This document shows positions 25,860-34,472 of a stretch of DNA of 64,000 bases, in pieces. The notes below the pieces were generated by a model. The model searched no databases. It saw only the letters and a list, made by a program, of their open reading frames with translations, and was not told the DNA's origin. The stretch lies in assembly GCF_040829825.1 (NCBI RefSeq), contig NZ_JBFOLH010000003.1; one strand, 5' to 3'. Positions within the stretch are counted from its first letter, which is position 1, and every line of letters begins with the position of its first letter. The stretch comes from Leadbetterella sp040829825. Its GTDB lineage: Bacteria; Bacteroidota; Bacteroidia; Cytophagales; Spirosomataceae. Made by a program: the position numbers and the translations under genes.

Positions 25860-27380
25860 GTGAGAAAAATAGAAGTAATGGACACGACGCTCCGCGACGG
25901 CGAGCAAACGAGCGGCGTGTCTTTCTCCGCTTCCGAAAAATTATCCATAGCCAAGCTTCTCCTGCAGGATGTAAAAGCAGACCGCCTGGAAGTGGCCTCA
26001 GCACGGGTTTCTGAAGGAGAGCTCCGCGCCGTGCAGGCCATTACCGCCTGGGCACAGGAAAACGGCTTCCTGGATAAAATAGAAGTGTTGACCTTTGTAG
26101 ACGGCCTGGCCTCTATTCAATGGATGGAAGAAGCAGGCGCCCGGGTCATGAACCTGCTGACCAAAGGTTCGCTGAACCACCTCACCCACCAGCTGGGGAA
26201 GACACCGGAGCAGCATTTTGAAGATATTGCTTTTGTGATCTCGGAAGCACAAAAAAGGCAGATAGCCGTAAACGTGTACCTCGAAGACTGGAGCAACGGC
26301 ATGCGCAGCTCCCGCGATTACGTCTTTGATTTTCTCGATTTCCTGGCACAGCAACCTGTCAAGCGTATCCTCTTACCGGATACTTTGGGAATACTGACGC
26401 CCGATGAAACCTTTTCGTATGTACGGGAGATCGTCAGCCGCTATCCCCGGATACACTTTGACTTTCACGGGCACAACGATTACGACCTGGCCACCGCCAA
26501 TGTGCTGAATGCGCTGAAAGCCGGGATCCACGGTATTCACCTCACCGTTAACGGGCTGGGAGAACGTACCGGAAACGCCCCCCTGGCCAGTGTGGTAGCC
26601 GTCATCAATGACTTCCTGCCCGAGGTGACCACCTCTGTTGTGGAGGAATCCCTGTATTCTATTTCGAGGATCGTAGAGAGCTTTTCGGGAATCCGGATCG
26701 CCGAAAACAGGCCCATTGTAGGTGAAAATGTCTTTACCCAGACCGCCGGGGTGCATGCTGACGGCGACAAGAAGAAAAACCTGTATGTCAGCGATCTTAA
26801 CCCCGAGCGTTTCGGCCGTAAAACATCGTATGCGCTGGGGAAAACCTCCGGGAAAGCCAATATTGAAAAGAACCTGCAGGAGTTGGGAATTAAGCTCAAC
26901 GATGAAGACCTGAAGAAAGTAACGGCGAAGATCATTGCCCTGGGCGACCGCAAAGAAACCGTAACCAAAGAAGACCTGCCCTATATCATCTCTGATGTAC
27001 TGGACAGGAACACCATTACGGAGAATGTGAAGATCCTGAATTATGTGCTGACTCACTCGCGCGGACTTCAGCCCTCAGCCACCCTGCAGATCCAGGTAGC
27101 CGGGGAAGTTTTTGAGCAGAATGCCCAGGGTGACGGACAGTACGATGCCTTCATGAATGCCCTTAAAAAGGCGCTCCGCAAAAAGGGAATCGACCTGCCC
27201 GCACTTCTTGACTATTTGGTACGGATACCGCCCGGCGGAAAAACAGATGCCCTTTGTGAAACCATTATCACGTGGGACATTAACGGCAAAAGCACCAAAA
27301 CCCGTGGTCTCGACTCTGATCAGACCGTATCGGCAATAGAGGCTACGCAAAAGATGCTGAACCTGATCCATATAGGATAG
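25860..27380 (+). CDS. leuA: 2-isopropylmalate synthase family (LeuA; Bacteroidota subclass)
   Basis: 506 residues. The HMGL-like TIM barrel starts with EVMDTTLRDGEQTSGVSF; the metal-binding HxH is in DFHGHNDYD and LTVNGLGERTGNAPL follows. The C-terminal part from about 390 has the LeuA regulatory-domain pattern (SATLQIQVAGEVFEQNAQGDGQYDA). The GTG at 25860 is chosen because it keeps RKIEVMDTTLRDG whole; the next ATG is at 25878. The canonical LeuA motif is DGEQSPG, whereas this has DGEQTSG, seen in a subclass often annotated as citramalate or isopropylmalate synthase. Operon context favours leucine synthesis from 2-oxoisovalerate and acetyl-CoA. Confidence 0.88.
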   Translation: MRKIEVMDTTLRDGEQTSGVSFSASEKLSIAKLLLQDVKADRLEVASARVSEGELRAVQAITAWAQENGFLDKIEVLTFVDGLASIQWMEEAGARVMNLLTKGSLNHLTHQLGKTPEQHFEDIAFVISEAQKRQIAVNVYLEDWSNGMRSSRDYVFDFLDFLAQQPVKRILLPDTLGILTPDETFSYVREIVSRYPRIHFDFHGHNDYDLATANVLNALKAGIHGIHLTVNGLGERTGNAPLASVVAVINDFLPEVTTSVVEESLYSISRIVESFSGIRIAENRPIVGENVFTQTAGVHADGDKKKNLYVSDLNPERFGRKTSYALGKTSGKANIEKNLQELGIKLNDEDLKKVTAKIIALGDRKETVTKEDLPYIISDVLDRNTITENVKILNYVLTHSRGLQPSATLQIQVAGEVFEQNAQGDGQYDAFMNALKKALRKKGIDLPALLDYLVRIPPGGKTDALCETIITWDINGKSTKTRGLDSDQTVSAIEATQKMLNLIHIG

Positions 27381-27399
27381 TGCCGGGTAGATAGTGGCC

Positions 27400-27445
27400 A
27401 GCCCCGAAGGGGCGCAATACCCTAACCCGGGGCAAAGCCCCGGGG
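27400..27445. repeat. REP-like intergenic element, copy 2 (two hairpins)
   Basis: GCCCC-GAA-GGGGC (27401-27413), then GCAATACCCTAA, then CCCGGGGC-AAA-GCCCCGGGG (27426-27445). It is the intact version of the element at 15948-16107, placed between leuA and leuB. Confidence 0.75.
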
Positions 27446-27481
27446 AGTAGCAAAGCAATAACCAAAAAACATAACCAAAAA

Positions 27482-28546
27482 ATGAAAAAACATATACTGG
27501 TAGTACCGGGCGATGGAATCGGCCAGGAAGTGACCCGGGTAGGAAAAAAGGCACTGGAAAAGATCGCCGGGAAATACGGCCATGAGTTCACCTATGATGA
27601 AGCGCTGATCGGTCACGTGGCCATTGAAGCTACCGGCGATCCGCTTCCCGAAGAAACACTGATCAAAATGCGGGCCTCTGACGCCATCCTTTTCGGAGCC
27701 GTGGGCCATGCCAAGTACGATAACGACCCGAATGCCAAAGTACGGCCGGAGCAGGGCCTTTTAAAGATGCGTAAAGAGCTCGGACTCTTCGCTAATTTAC
27801 GCCCGATCAAGTTATTTGACGAACTTTTGAGCTCATCCAGCATCAAGCCTGAAATTCTGAAAGGATCAGACATTCTCTTCTTCAGAGAGCTGACCGGCGA
27901 TGTATATTTCGGGGAAAAGAAGCGCACTGACGACTCAGCCTCTGACCTGATGATCTACCACAAATACGAGGTGGAAAGAATAGCCCGTAAGGCTTTTGAT
28001 GCCGCCATGACCCGCGGTAAAAAGCTTATGTCTGTCGATAAGGCCAACGTGCTGGAGTCGAGCAGGCTCTGGCGGGAGGTGATCCAGGAAGTGGCAAAAG
28101 ACTACCCGGAAGTAACCGTAGAACACCAGTTCATTGATGCCGCAGCCATGCTATTGATCAAAGATCCCCGGCGCTTTGACGTAGTGGTTCTGGGCAACCT
28201 GTTCGGCGATATTCTTACGGATGAGGCTTCGCAGATAGCCGGTTCAATGGGTATGTTGGCCTCTGCCTCTGTAGGAGAAAGCACCGGCGTTTACGAACCG
28301 ATCCACGGATCAGCTCACGATATCACCGGGAAAAACCTGGCCAACCCCATGGCCTCCGTGCTTTCAGCAGCGTTATTACTGGATATTTCTTTCGGCCTGA
28401 AAGAAGAATCACAGGCGATAATCCGTGCCGTAGATGAGGTATTGAAAGCGGGCTTCCGTACCGGTGATATTGCAGATGAAAACACACCGGCCGGCAAAAT
28501 TCTCGGAACCGTGGAAATAGGAGAAGAGATCCTGAAAAGGATATAA
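27482..28546 (+). CDS. leuB: 3-isopropylmalate dehydrogenase
   Basis: 354 residues. It has the decarboxylating dehydrogenase core with VVPGDGIGQEV at the start, the substrate segment KMRKELGLFANLRPIKLF, the catalytic region SVDKANVLESSRLWREV and the metal/NAD part GNLFGDILTDEASQIAGSMG and EPIHGSAHDITGKNLANP. It oxidises 3-isopropylmalate to 2-oxoisocaproate. It is last in the leu operon, separated from leuA by the REP-like element and followed by a strong terminator. Confidence 0.98.
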   Translation: MKKHILVVPGDGIGQEVTRVGKKALEKIAGKYGHEFTYDEALIGHVAIEATGDPLPEETLIKMRASDAILFGAVGHAKYDNDPNAKVRPEQGLLKMRKELGLFANLRPIKLFDELLSSSSIKPEILKGSDILFFRELTGDVYFGEKKRTDDSASDLMIYHKYEVERIARKAFDAAMTRGKKLMSVDKANVLESSRLWREVIQEVAKDYPEVTVEHQFIDAAAMLLIKDPRRFDVVVLGNLFGDILTDEASQIAGSMGMLASASVGESTGVYEPIHGSAHDITGKNLANPMASVLSAALLLDISFGLKEESQAIIRAVDEVLKAGFRTGDIADENTPAGKILGTVEIGEEILKRI

Positions 28547-28549
28547 AAT

Positions 28550-28579
28550 AAAAAGTCCGGCTTAAGAGCCGGACTTTTT
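28550..28579. terminator. Bidirectional terminator leuB / FKBP
   Basis: AAAAAGTCCGGCT (28550-28562) and AGCCGGACTTTTT (28567-28579) form a perfect 13-bp stem with loop TAAG. It has T runs on both strands, between two convergent genes. Confidence 0.95.
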
Positions 28580-28581
28580 CA

Positions 28582-29457
28582 TCAATTGTTATCCAACAGC
28601 TCCAGCTTAAAGACCAGAGGCATAAAAACAGGCATTGTTCCGCCCCCGTTTTCACCGTAAGCTATTTTTGAAGGCAGAATAGCAATGGCCTTCTCTCCCT
28701 TCCGCATCAGCTTTACAGCTTCTGAAAATCCGGAAATGTATTGTGACAGAACCATATTGGTACCGGTTGACTCTTTCTGAAACTCGAAACCATTCACAAA
28801 ATGCCCGGAGAATTTGACAGTTGCCGTTGTACCGGTAATCAGGCTGTCGGTAGTCACCACCGTTTTACTGATCATCAGCCCGGAGCTGGTCGTTTCAACG
28901 TTCGTGAGCTTATTCTTTTTAATGTACCACTGAATTTGCTGCGATTCACTCAGGCGGTCTATCACTTCGATGTCTACCATCAGGATAGCATTGTATTCCA
29001 CACCACCGGGAGGATTGGTACCGTAACCCAGCGTGGAAGGAATCAGGAAGCGGCCTTTACCGCCCTTGCCCATAAATATGGTTGACCCCACTGACAGGCC
29101 CAGGATCTTCCCGGAATATCCGTTTTCATAGATCAAAACAGAATCGGTGGCTGCTTTTGTCTCTACTACCCGGTTTTCCAGGGTTCTGATCGTATAGGCT
29201 ACCCAAACCGCTTCATTGTTGGTAAATTTGTTAATGGTATCGCCTTTGGTTTCGATCATGGAATAAATCGGGAAGTAATTCCCGTTGGCATCGTATAACA
29301 CCTCTTTCTTCGCTGTCAACCCGTTAGACGCTACATACTCGTCCATGATTTTTTCCTGCTCTTTTCCCAGCATCGTGGTTTCAGAGTCTACAGGATCTTT
29401 TAAACACGAGGTCAACCCTACTGCTGCAACAACCGCTAATAAACTTTTTCTTATCAT
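28582..29457 (-). CDS. FKBP-type peptidyl-prolyl isomerase lipoprotein with two FKBP-like domains
   Basis: 291 residues. The lipobox VGLTSC gives C18. Two FKBP-like regions follow: about 80-165 (GLSVGSTIFMGKGGKGRFLIPSTLGYG) and about 190-288 (GFSEAVKLMRKGEKAIAILPSKIAYGE). The protein is predicted to act as a periplasmic folding catalyst, though several active-site aromatic residues of FKBP12 are not obvious. It sits 6 nt after the sister FKBP gene, and both follow an nrnA-like gene. That order resembles the gldI locus of gliding Bacteroidota, so a GldI-like role is possible. Confidence 0.9.
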   Translation of the reverse strand: MIRKSLLAVVAAVGLTSCLKDPVDSETTMLGKEQEKIMDEYVASNGLTAKKEVLYDANGNYFPIYSMIETKGDTINKFTNNEAVWVAYTIRTLENRVVETKAATDSVLIYENGYSGKILGLSVGSTIFMGKGGKGRFLIPSTLGYGTNPPGGVEYNAILMVDIEVIDRLSESQQIQWYIKKNKLTNVETTSSGLMISKTVVTTDSLITGTTATVKFSGHFVNGFEFQKESTGTNMVLSQYISGFSEAVKLMRKGEKAIAILPSKIAYGENGGGTMPVFMPLVFKLELLDNN

Positions 29458-29463
29458 TTTAAC

Positions 29464-30306
29464 TTACTTTTTTACCACATCAACCACTTCTATGTCAAAG
29501 ACAAGCGGAGTGTTAGGCGCGATAGGGCCTGCACCCTGTTCGCCATATCCCAGGGCAGAAGGAATAATAATCGTACTCTTTCCGCCTTTTTTCATAGTCT
29601 TTAACGCAATTTCCCATCCCGGTATTACACCATGGTCGCCAACTTTCACCGTTATGGTTTCATCGCCTTTCGAATAATCAAATTTTTCGCCGTTGGTAAA
29701 TTTTCCTACGTATTTTACTTTTACCACGTCTCCGTCCTGTACCAGGTCACCTGAACCGGGCGCAGTTTGCACGTGATAAATATCTCCTTCGGCCATTTTC
29801 TGAGCGCCTTTCATATTTTTTGCCACGTATTCCTGTATCACCTTAGGCTCGTTGGCTTTACGCTCTTCCGCTTCTTTTTTGTAGTCATCCATGCTCTGGA
29901 TCTGGTGCATCTTTACAATGAACCGGATGTCTGTCCCCACACCGATCTCCGGTGGCACGGGCTGACCCATCATTTTAAACAGGGTGTCTGCGCTAACCAA
30001 TACGGTAGTGCTGTCTCCTTCCCCTATATGATACAGGGCATTTTCAAAAGAGCCCTTAAAATATCCTTTCTGAATAGGCACGGTAAACGGGGTTCCTTCT
30101 GCGTATGAATCTTTGATCACCGAGTCTGCCGCTGTTTTAATGACCAGGTCAAACTTGATAATATCTCCGTCTTTGGCCAGTTTTCCTGACTTTCCTTTTT
30201 CATGAACCTGTAGCCGGTCGCCGTCTTCCGTAGTGGTTACTTTATATTGGTTGCAGGAGATTATTCCTGCGGTAAGAAGTACCAGGGCCGATAATTTTAA
30301 TTTCAT
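29464..30306 (-). CDS. FKBP-type peptidyl-prolyl isomerase lipoprotein
   Basis: 280 residues with lipobox GIISC (C18). The first FKBP-like domain (about 40-135) is degenerate. The second (about 180-280) is canonical, with VKVKYVGKFTNGEKFDYS, GVIPGWEIALKTMKKGGKST and IPSALGYGEQGAGPIAPNTPLVFDIEV. It is therefore probably an active isomerase anchored in the envelope. It belongs to a three-gene minus-strand unit nrnA-like, this gene, second FKBP, with gaps of 31 and 6 nt. Confidence 0.93.
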   Translation of the reverse strand: MKLKLSALVLLTAGIISCNQYKVTTTEDGDRLQVHEKGKSGKLAKDGDIIKFDLVIKTAADSVIKDSYAEGTPFTVPIQKGYFKGSFENALYHIGEGDSTTVLVSADTLFKMMGQPVPPEIGVGTDIRFIVKMHQIQSMDDYKKEAEERKANEPKVIQEYVAKNMKGAQKMAEGDIYHVQTAPGSGDLVQDGDVVKVKYVGKFTNGEKFDYSKGDETITVKVGDHGVIPGWEIALKTMKKGGKSTIIIPSALGYGEQGAGPIAPNTPLVFDIEVVDVVKK

Positions 30307-30337
30307 TCTTTGATTGATTATATTTACGTAATTGGTT

Positions 30338-31381
30338 TCACATGGGCTGCCTCAGCAGCTCATTTTTTATTTTGGGGAGCAAAGTTAGGAATTTTTCAAC
30401 AGTTTCATTCAAAGATAATTGACTTCTCCCCCCTGCCGCATTTTTGTGTCCGCCACCTTCGAAATATTCCCGGGCAAAATCAGCCACCGACAGGTCATGT
30501 ACCGAGCGGAAGGATATCCGGATCTGGTCTTCTTTCTCGGTAAAAAGCACTGACATCACGGCATTCCGGATGGTCAGCCCCTGGTTCACCAGGCCCTCCG
30601 TATCGCCGTTACGGGAGTTGAAACGCTTCAGCTCTTCTCCTGAAACAGCCATATAGGCTACGCGGTAATCGGGCAGGAAAACAAGCTTATTGCTCAGCAC
30701 ATACCCCAGGAACTGTAGTTTCTCATAGGGGTTATTATCAAAAAGGCTGCGGTGCACCGCTGACGGGTTTACGCCTTTCTCCAGCAGCTCAGCGGCTATA
30801 CGGTGTACAGCCGGCGTAGTAGAGTCAAACCGGAAAGAGCCGGTATCGGTAAGCAGGCCCGTGTAAAGGCATACGGCCCCATCGCGGCTGATGTGATGTG
30901 TTTCTCTCAGGTCGGTGATCAGGTCAAACACCAGCTCACAGGTAGAAGATGCTTTCACCTTCCAGTAATAGAGCTCCCCGAAAGGTTCGGGCTGCTCGTG
31001 ATGATCAATAATAACTTTAGGAGCAGGGGCATTCAATACCGCCTCCTTCATATCTTTCAAACGGGATGACGAAGAGAAATCCAGGCAGAAAATCACGTCT
31101 GCACTGGCAACAAGCGCTTCTGTGCCCGGTTCCTGCCAGACCTTCACCTCTTCTGCTCCCGGCATCCATTTCAGGTACTCTGCGGGCTCGGTGGGACTTA
31201 TGAGCGTGATCCGGGTAAGCCCTCTGCTTTCCAGGAAAAACTTCAGTCCCAGCGAAGATCCGTACGCATCACCGTCAGGATTCTGGTGGAATGTGATCAC
31301 AATTGCCGGGTTTTTGTTCAGCCAACCGAGAAACCGGTCCAGCTCAGCAGGTCTTTCCGTAAAAAAAGAATGTTCAAACAT
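30338..31381 (-). CDS. DHH-family phosphoesterase, NrnA-like (oligoribonuclease / pAp phosphatase)
   Basis: 347 residues. The DHH domain has ITFHQNPDGDAYGSSLG (30-46, metal ligands H32, D36, D38), CLDFSSSSRL and VIIDHHEQP. The DHHA1 domain ends in EGGGHKNAAGGRS. The family degrades nano-RNA and dephosphorylates 3'-phosphoadenosine 5'-phosphate in the cytosol. A TAnnTTTG box ends just 4 nt upstream of the ATG. It heads the operon with the two FKBP lipoproteins. Confidence 0.93.
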   Translation of the reverse strand: MFEHSFFTERPAELDRFLGWLNKNPAIVITFHQNPDGDAYGSSLGLKFFLESRGLTRITLISPTEPAEYLKWMPGAEEVKVWQEPGTEALVASADVIFCLDFSSSSRLKDMKEAVLNAPAPKVIIDHHEQPEPFGELYYWKVKASSTCELVFDLITDLRETHHISRDGAVCLYTGLLTDTGSFRFDSTTPAVHRIAAELLEKGVNPSAVHRSLFDNNPYEKLQFLGYVLSNKLVFLPDYRVAYMAVSGEELKRFNSRNGDTEGLVNQGLTIRNAVMSVLFTEKEDQIRISFRSVHDLSVADFAREYFEGGGHKNAAGGRSQLSLNETVEKFLTLLPKIKNELLRQPM

Positions 31382-31385
31382 TCCG

Positions 31386-31393
31386 CAAATATA
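31386..31393 (-). promoter_or_regulatory. -7 promoter element TATATTTG of the nrnA-FKBP operon
   Basis: Exact TAnnTTTG on the minus strand ending 4 nt before the ATG at 31381, implying a leaderless or nearly leaderless transcript. Confidence 0.5.
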
Positions 31394-31458
31394 CGCTGAT
31401 GAACAGCGAATTCACGAATGAACGGAGATGTTCTCCGCAAAAAACTACCGTAAACTCA

Positions 31459-33267
31459 CTAATCACTGAAATGGGCCATCATGAGCAGTGAGCCGGCGGT
31501 TCCGTCCATAGTAGGTTCATTGGTGCTGTAATCTCCCGTATCATCGTGATAGGTCACAAAATTATTCTGTACCTCTGCAAACTCATCCGGCTGCACCAGG
31601 TGAATGCCGATCAGGTTGTTGTAAATAGAGGCATATACCGGGCCGTCAACAAGCCCGCCCGGAATTTCCATCTTTTTAAGCACGTACAGGCTGGTATGTA
31701 CTTCCTGCGGGAACTCTCCGCCGGCCGGTATACCGCTGAACATAGACGTCCCCCACGGGTTCCGCCCAAACAGCCAGTCACGTTGCAAGGCCAGGTAATG
31801 GTCGTATTTATCCGGTGAGCCCTTCCGGCGCGACCCGGGCCGGTTTCCTCCACCCTTGTCGGCCCCTGTCATTTTCCGGTATAAGATAATCTGCCCGGCC
31901 AGGCTGGTAGCCAGGTTATTGGAGCACCAGATGAACGGCACCCCGATTGTATACGGGTTTTTGCCCGCCCGGGCCAGGGTATACTCAATGCCCTCGGCAT
32001 AGTACGATTCGAGCACCTTACGGAAATCTTTATCCACCAGTCCGTGCAGCACAAAATGCCCGAAATTCAGGAAAGGATAAAGCCGGTAGTGATCTGTTGT
32101 ATCTTTCACGGTCCAGGAGTCGACCGTATTGCTCTTCAGTGCATATTCACGGGCCTGCTCCAGGTACCGGGGCTCACGGAAAAGCAGGTACATTTCAGCT
32201 GCGCCCCATTCCATGTCATCGTTCCAGGTATCTTCATTGTACCGGTAAGGAGCGCTGTAGGAATTGCCCTGCTGGTACCCTTCCTTTTCCCGGCCCAGGG
32301 CATATACGCTGCGGGCCGCTTCTTTACACCTTTGCGCAAATGCTTCATCGTACTTCCAGATACGGGCGGCAATGGCAAAAGCAGCCGCACAGCGCCCCGC
32401 CAGGTTGGCTACTCCTGTGGCAGACGACTGGTATTTGTTCAGGCCCTGGGGCTTACCGTTGGCAAAATAAGCCGGCCGGTAGCTGTTGGGCCCCCACCCG
32501 TAATCCGAATTATCGTTATCGGGCATTTTGTAGCCCTTGTGATCCCGGTCATCGGCTACCTGGTGAATTAACGACGCAGGTGTGGGGTGCATTTTCAGAA
32601 GCCAGTCGAGGCCCCATTTGGCTTCATCAAGAATATCGGGAATACCGTTCGGCCCCGGTTTCCCGAATGCATCCACGACGTCTTTGAATTTTTCAGGGTA
32701 CAGCTCCCAGGTCTTCAGCATATGTGCCGTGGCGTAGCTTGACGTAATCAGGTATTTCAGCTGATCGCCGGCATCGTGCCACCCGCCGCTCACATCTACC
32801 AGCGTGGTATCTTTCACCGGCCCGTAAAAGCTGTAGCCATCTTTCTGATGGCAGTAGACATCCAGGGCCGGGTTATAACCGCATCTTTGCTGCCGCATAA
32901 AGGTGAGAAGGGTTTCCTGGTACCCACGGTAGGCTGCTTTATCTATTGTAAACAAAGAAGACCGCTCCTTACTCTCTGAAGTGACCAGGTAATATTGACC
33001 TGTATGGGTTATGCCGGAAAAATCTGCTTCGTAATAGTAATCAAAAACACCCCAGTTGCCGTTTGTAACCCTCTTAAGACCGGGAGAGGCAACCACCCGG
33101 CCCGTCTCTGCCTCCACCAGGTCAACTTTCTGTCTGACCGGCGCTTTGGAAAACAGCAGGGCTATTTTAGGGTCTTCCGGCAAATAACCTACCTGGTTAA
33201 CCCTCAGGTAAACCTTTTCTCCCGCGCTGGCCTGAAAAAACAAAAGCAGTAAAAGCAGAATTCGCAT
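31459..33267 (-). CDS. Glycoside hydrolase family 9 cellulase/endoglucanase
   Basis: 602 residues with a signal peptide (MRILLLLLLFFQASAG). An N-terminal Ig-like CelD_N domain covers about 17-108, followed by the (alpha/alpha)6 GH9 barrel. The catalytic residues are visible: D165 and D168 in SGGWHDAGDQLKY and E584 in DYSTNEPTMDGTAG. Secreted or periplasmic, it would cut beta-1,4-glucans or related oligosaccharides. No carbohydrate-binding module or C-terminal sorting domain is seen. It is preceded by a promoter and a hairpin shared with the end of ilvE. Confidence 0.95.
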   Translation of the reverse strand: MRILLLLLLFFQASAGEKVYLRVNQVGYLPEDPKIALLFSKAPVRQKVDLVEAETGRVVASPGLKRVTNGNWGVFDYYYEADFSGITHTGQYYLVTSESKERSSLFTIDKAAYRGYQETLLTFMRQQRCGYNPALDVYCHQKDGYSFYGPVKDTTLVDVSGGWHDAGDQLKYLITSSYATAHMLKTWELYPEKFKDVVDAFGKPGPNGIPDILDEAKWGLDWLLKMHPTPASLIHQVADDRDHKGYKMPDNDNSDYGWGPNSYRPAYFANGKPQGLNKYQSSATGVANLAGRCAAAFAIAARIWKYDEAFAQRCKEAARSVYALGREKEGYQQGNSYSAPYRYNEDTWNDDMEWGAAEMYLLFREPRYLEQAREYALKSNTVDSWTVKDTTDHYRLYPFLNFGHFVLHGLVDKDFRKVLESYYAEGIEYTLARAGKNPYTIGVPFIWCSNNLATSLAGQIILYRKMTGADKGGGNRPGSRRKGSPDKYDHYLALQRDWLFGRNPWGTSMFSGIPAGGEFPQEVHTSLYVLKKMEIPGGLVDGPVYASIYNNLIGIHLVQPDEFAEVQNNFVTYHDDTGDYSTNEPTMDGTAGSLLMMAHFSD

Positions 33268-33273
33268 AGCTCA

Positions 33274-33308
33274 CAAAAAGTTAAGGCTACCCCTTTGAGG
33301 TAGCCTTA
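33274..33308 (-). terminator. Hairpin after ilvE / in the GH9 leader
   Basis: AAGGCTACC (33283-33291) pairs with GGTAGCCTT (33299-33307). On the minus strand it is followed by AACTTTTTG, so it ends ilvE transcripts. Since a TAnnTTTG box lies just upstream of it, it would also be at the very 5' end of GH9 mRNA. Confidence 0.7.
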
Positions 33309-33316
33309 CAAATATA
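33309..33316 (-). promoter_or_regulatory. -7 promoter element TATATTTG of the GH9 gene
   Basis: Exact match on the minus strand between the ilvE stop and the ilvE terminator hairpin. The transcription start would fall within the hairpin, disrupting its left arm. Confidence 0.45.
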
Positions 33317-33332
33317 ACTAAAAAGATCAGGT

Positions 33333-34400
33333 TTACACCCGCCATACCCAACCGTACTTATCTTCTTCTTTACCGGTCCGGATATTGTTCAATGCCGTTT
33401 TAAGCACCTGCGAAACCGATGATTCGGTTACTTTAGGCAGGGGCAGGTCTTCTCCTTCATACCCTACGGCAGAAAAAGGCGACACCACCACGGCGGTTCC
33501 CACACCGAAAACTTCGGTAACCGAGCCGTTACGCAGCCCTTCAATGATCTCTTCTACCGATACCTTTCTCTCTTCCACCGCATACCCTTTGTCTTCTGCA
33601 ATGCGAAGAAGGGCTTCACGGGTGGTCCCTTTCAGAATTGTGCTGCTGACAGCCGGCGTGATGATCCTGCCGTCTTTTACAAACATCACGTTCATGGTAC
33701 CCGATTCCTCAAAATATTTATGCTCAATGGCGTCAGTCCAGAGCAATTGAGTGTATCCCTCCTCTGCAGCCAGCCTGGCCGGATACAGGGAAGCGGCATA
33801 ATTACCCGCACATTTGGCAAAGCCCACACCACCGGGCGCCGCCCGGATAAACTCTTTTTCCACTTTTACTTTCGGTGCCTCTGTATAGTACGAGCCGGCA
33901 GGGCTCATAATAATCATAAAGCGGTAGTTAAGCGCCGTGCGCACCCCGAGGTACTCATCGGTGGCAAACATAAACGGACGAAGGTACAGTGAGTTATCGC
34001 CTCCTTTCGGTACCCATGCCGCATCCAGACGCAACAGCTCTTCCAGTCCTCCTATGAAAATTTCTTCCGGAACGGCCGGCATGCTCATCCGTTCTGCCGA
34101 AATATTAAAACGCTTGAAATTTTCCAATGGTCTGAACATAAACACTTCATCTGCTTCTGATTTAAAAGCCTTCATGCCTTCAAAAATAGACTGACCGTAA
34201 TGCAGGGAAGCCAGGGCAGGTGTAAACTCCATTTTACCGTACGGAAGAATCTGCGGGGTCTGCCATTCTCCGTTGACATAGTCCGCTACCAGCATGTGGT
34301 CGGTAAACAGGGACCCGAAAACAATTTTCTGAGGATCCAGCTGATCTATTCTGCTTTTTTCGGTCTTGGTAATATTGAAGCTCAATGTTTGTGTTGCCAT
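33333..34400 (-). CDS. ilvE: Branched-chain amino acid aminotransferase
   Basis: 355 residues from the ATG at 34400; an upstream TTG-started extension of 11 residues (MVTCKPLNIFE) is rejected because MATQTLSFNI fits the family start. It is a fold-type IV PLP enzyme of the larger class, with ASLHYGQSIFEGMKAFK, the PLP lysine in GFAKCAGNYAAS and FEESGTMNVMFV. It converts 2-oxoacids to Leu, Ile and Val using glutamate, so it finishes the pathway of the leu operon encoded 5 kb away on the other strand. It is followed by a terminator hairpin. Confidence 0.95.
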   Translation of the reverse strand: MATQTLSFNITKTEKSRIDQLDPQKIVFGSLFTDHMLVADYVNGEWQTPQILPYGKMEFTPALASLHYGQSIFEGMKAFKSEADEVFMFRPLENFKRFNISAERMSMPAVPEEIFIGGLEELLRLDAAWVPKGGDNSLYLRPFMFATDEYLGVRTALNYRFMIIMSPAGSYYTEAPKVKVEKEFIRAAPGGVGFAKCAGNYAASLYPARLAAEEGYTQLLWTDAIEHKYFEESGTMNVMFVKDGRIITPAVSSTILKGTTREALLRIAEDKGYAVEERKVSVEEIIEGLRNGSVTEVFGVGTAVVVSPFSAVGYEGEDLPLPKVTESSVSQVLKTALNNIRTGKEEDKYGWVWRV

Positions 34401-34472
34401 CTCAAAAATGTTTAATGGTTTGCAAGTTACCAATAATATTTATTGTCAGAACAATGAAATACAGTTTTATTT

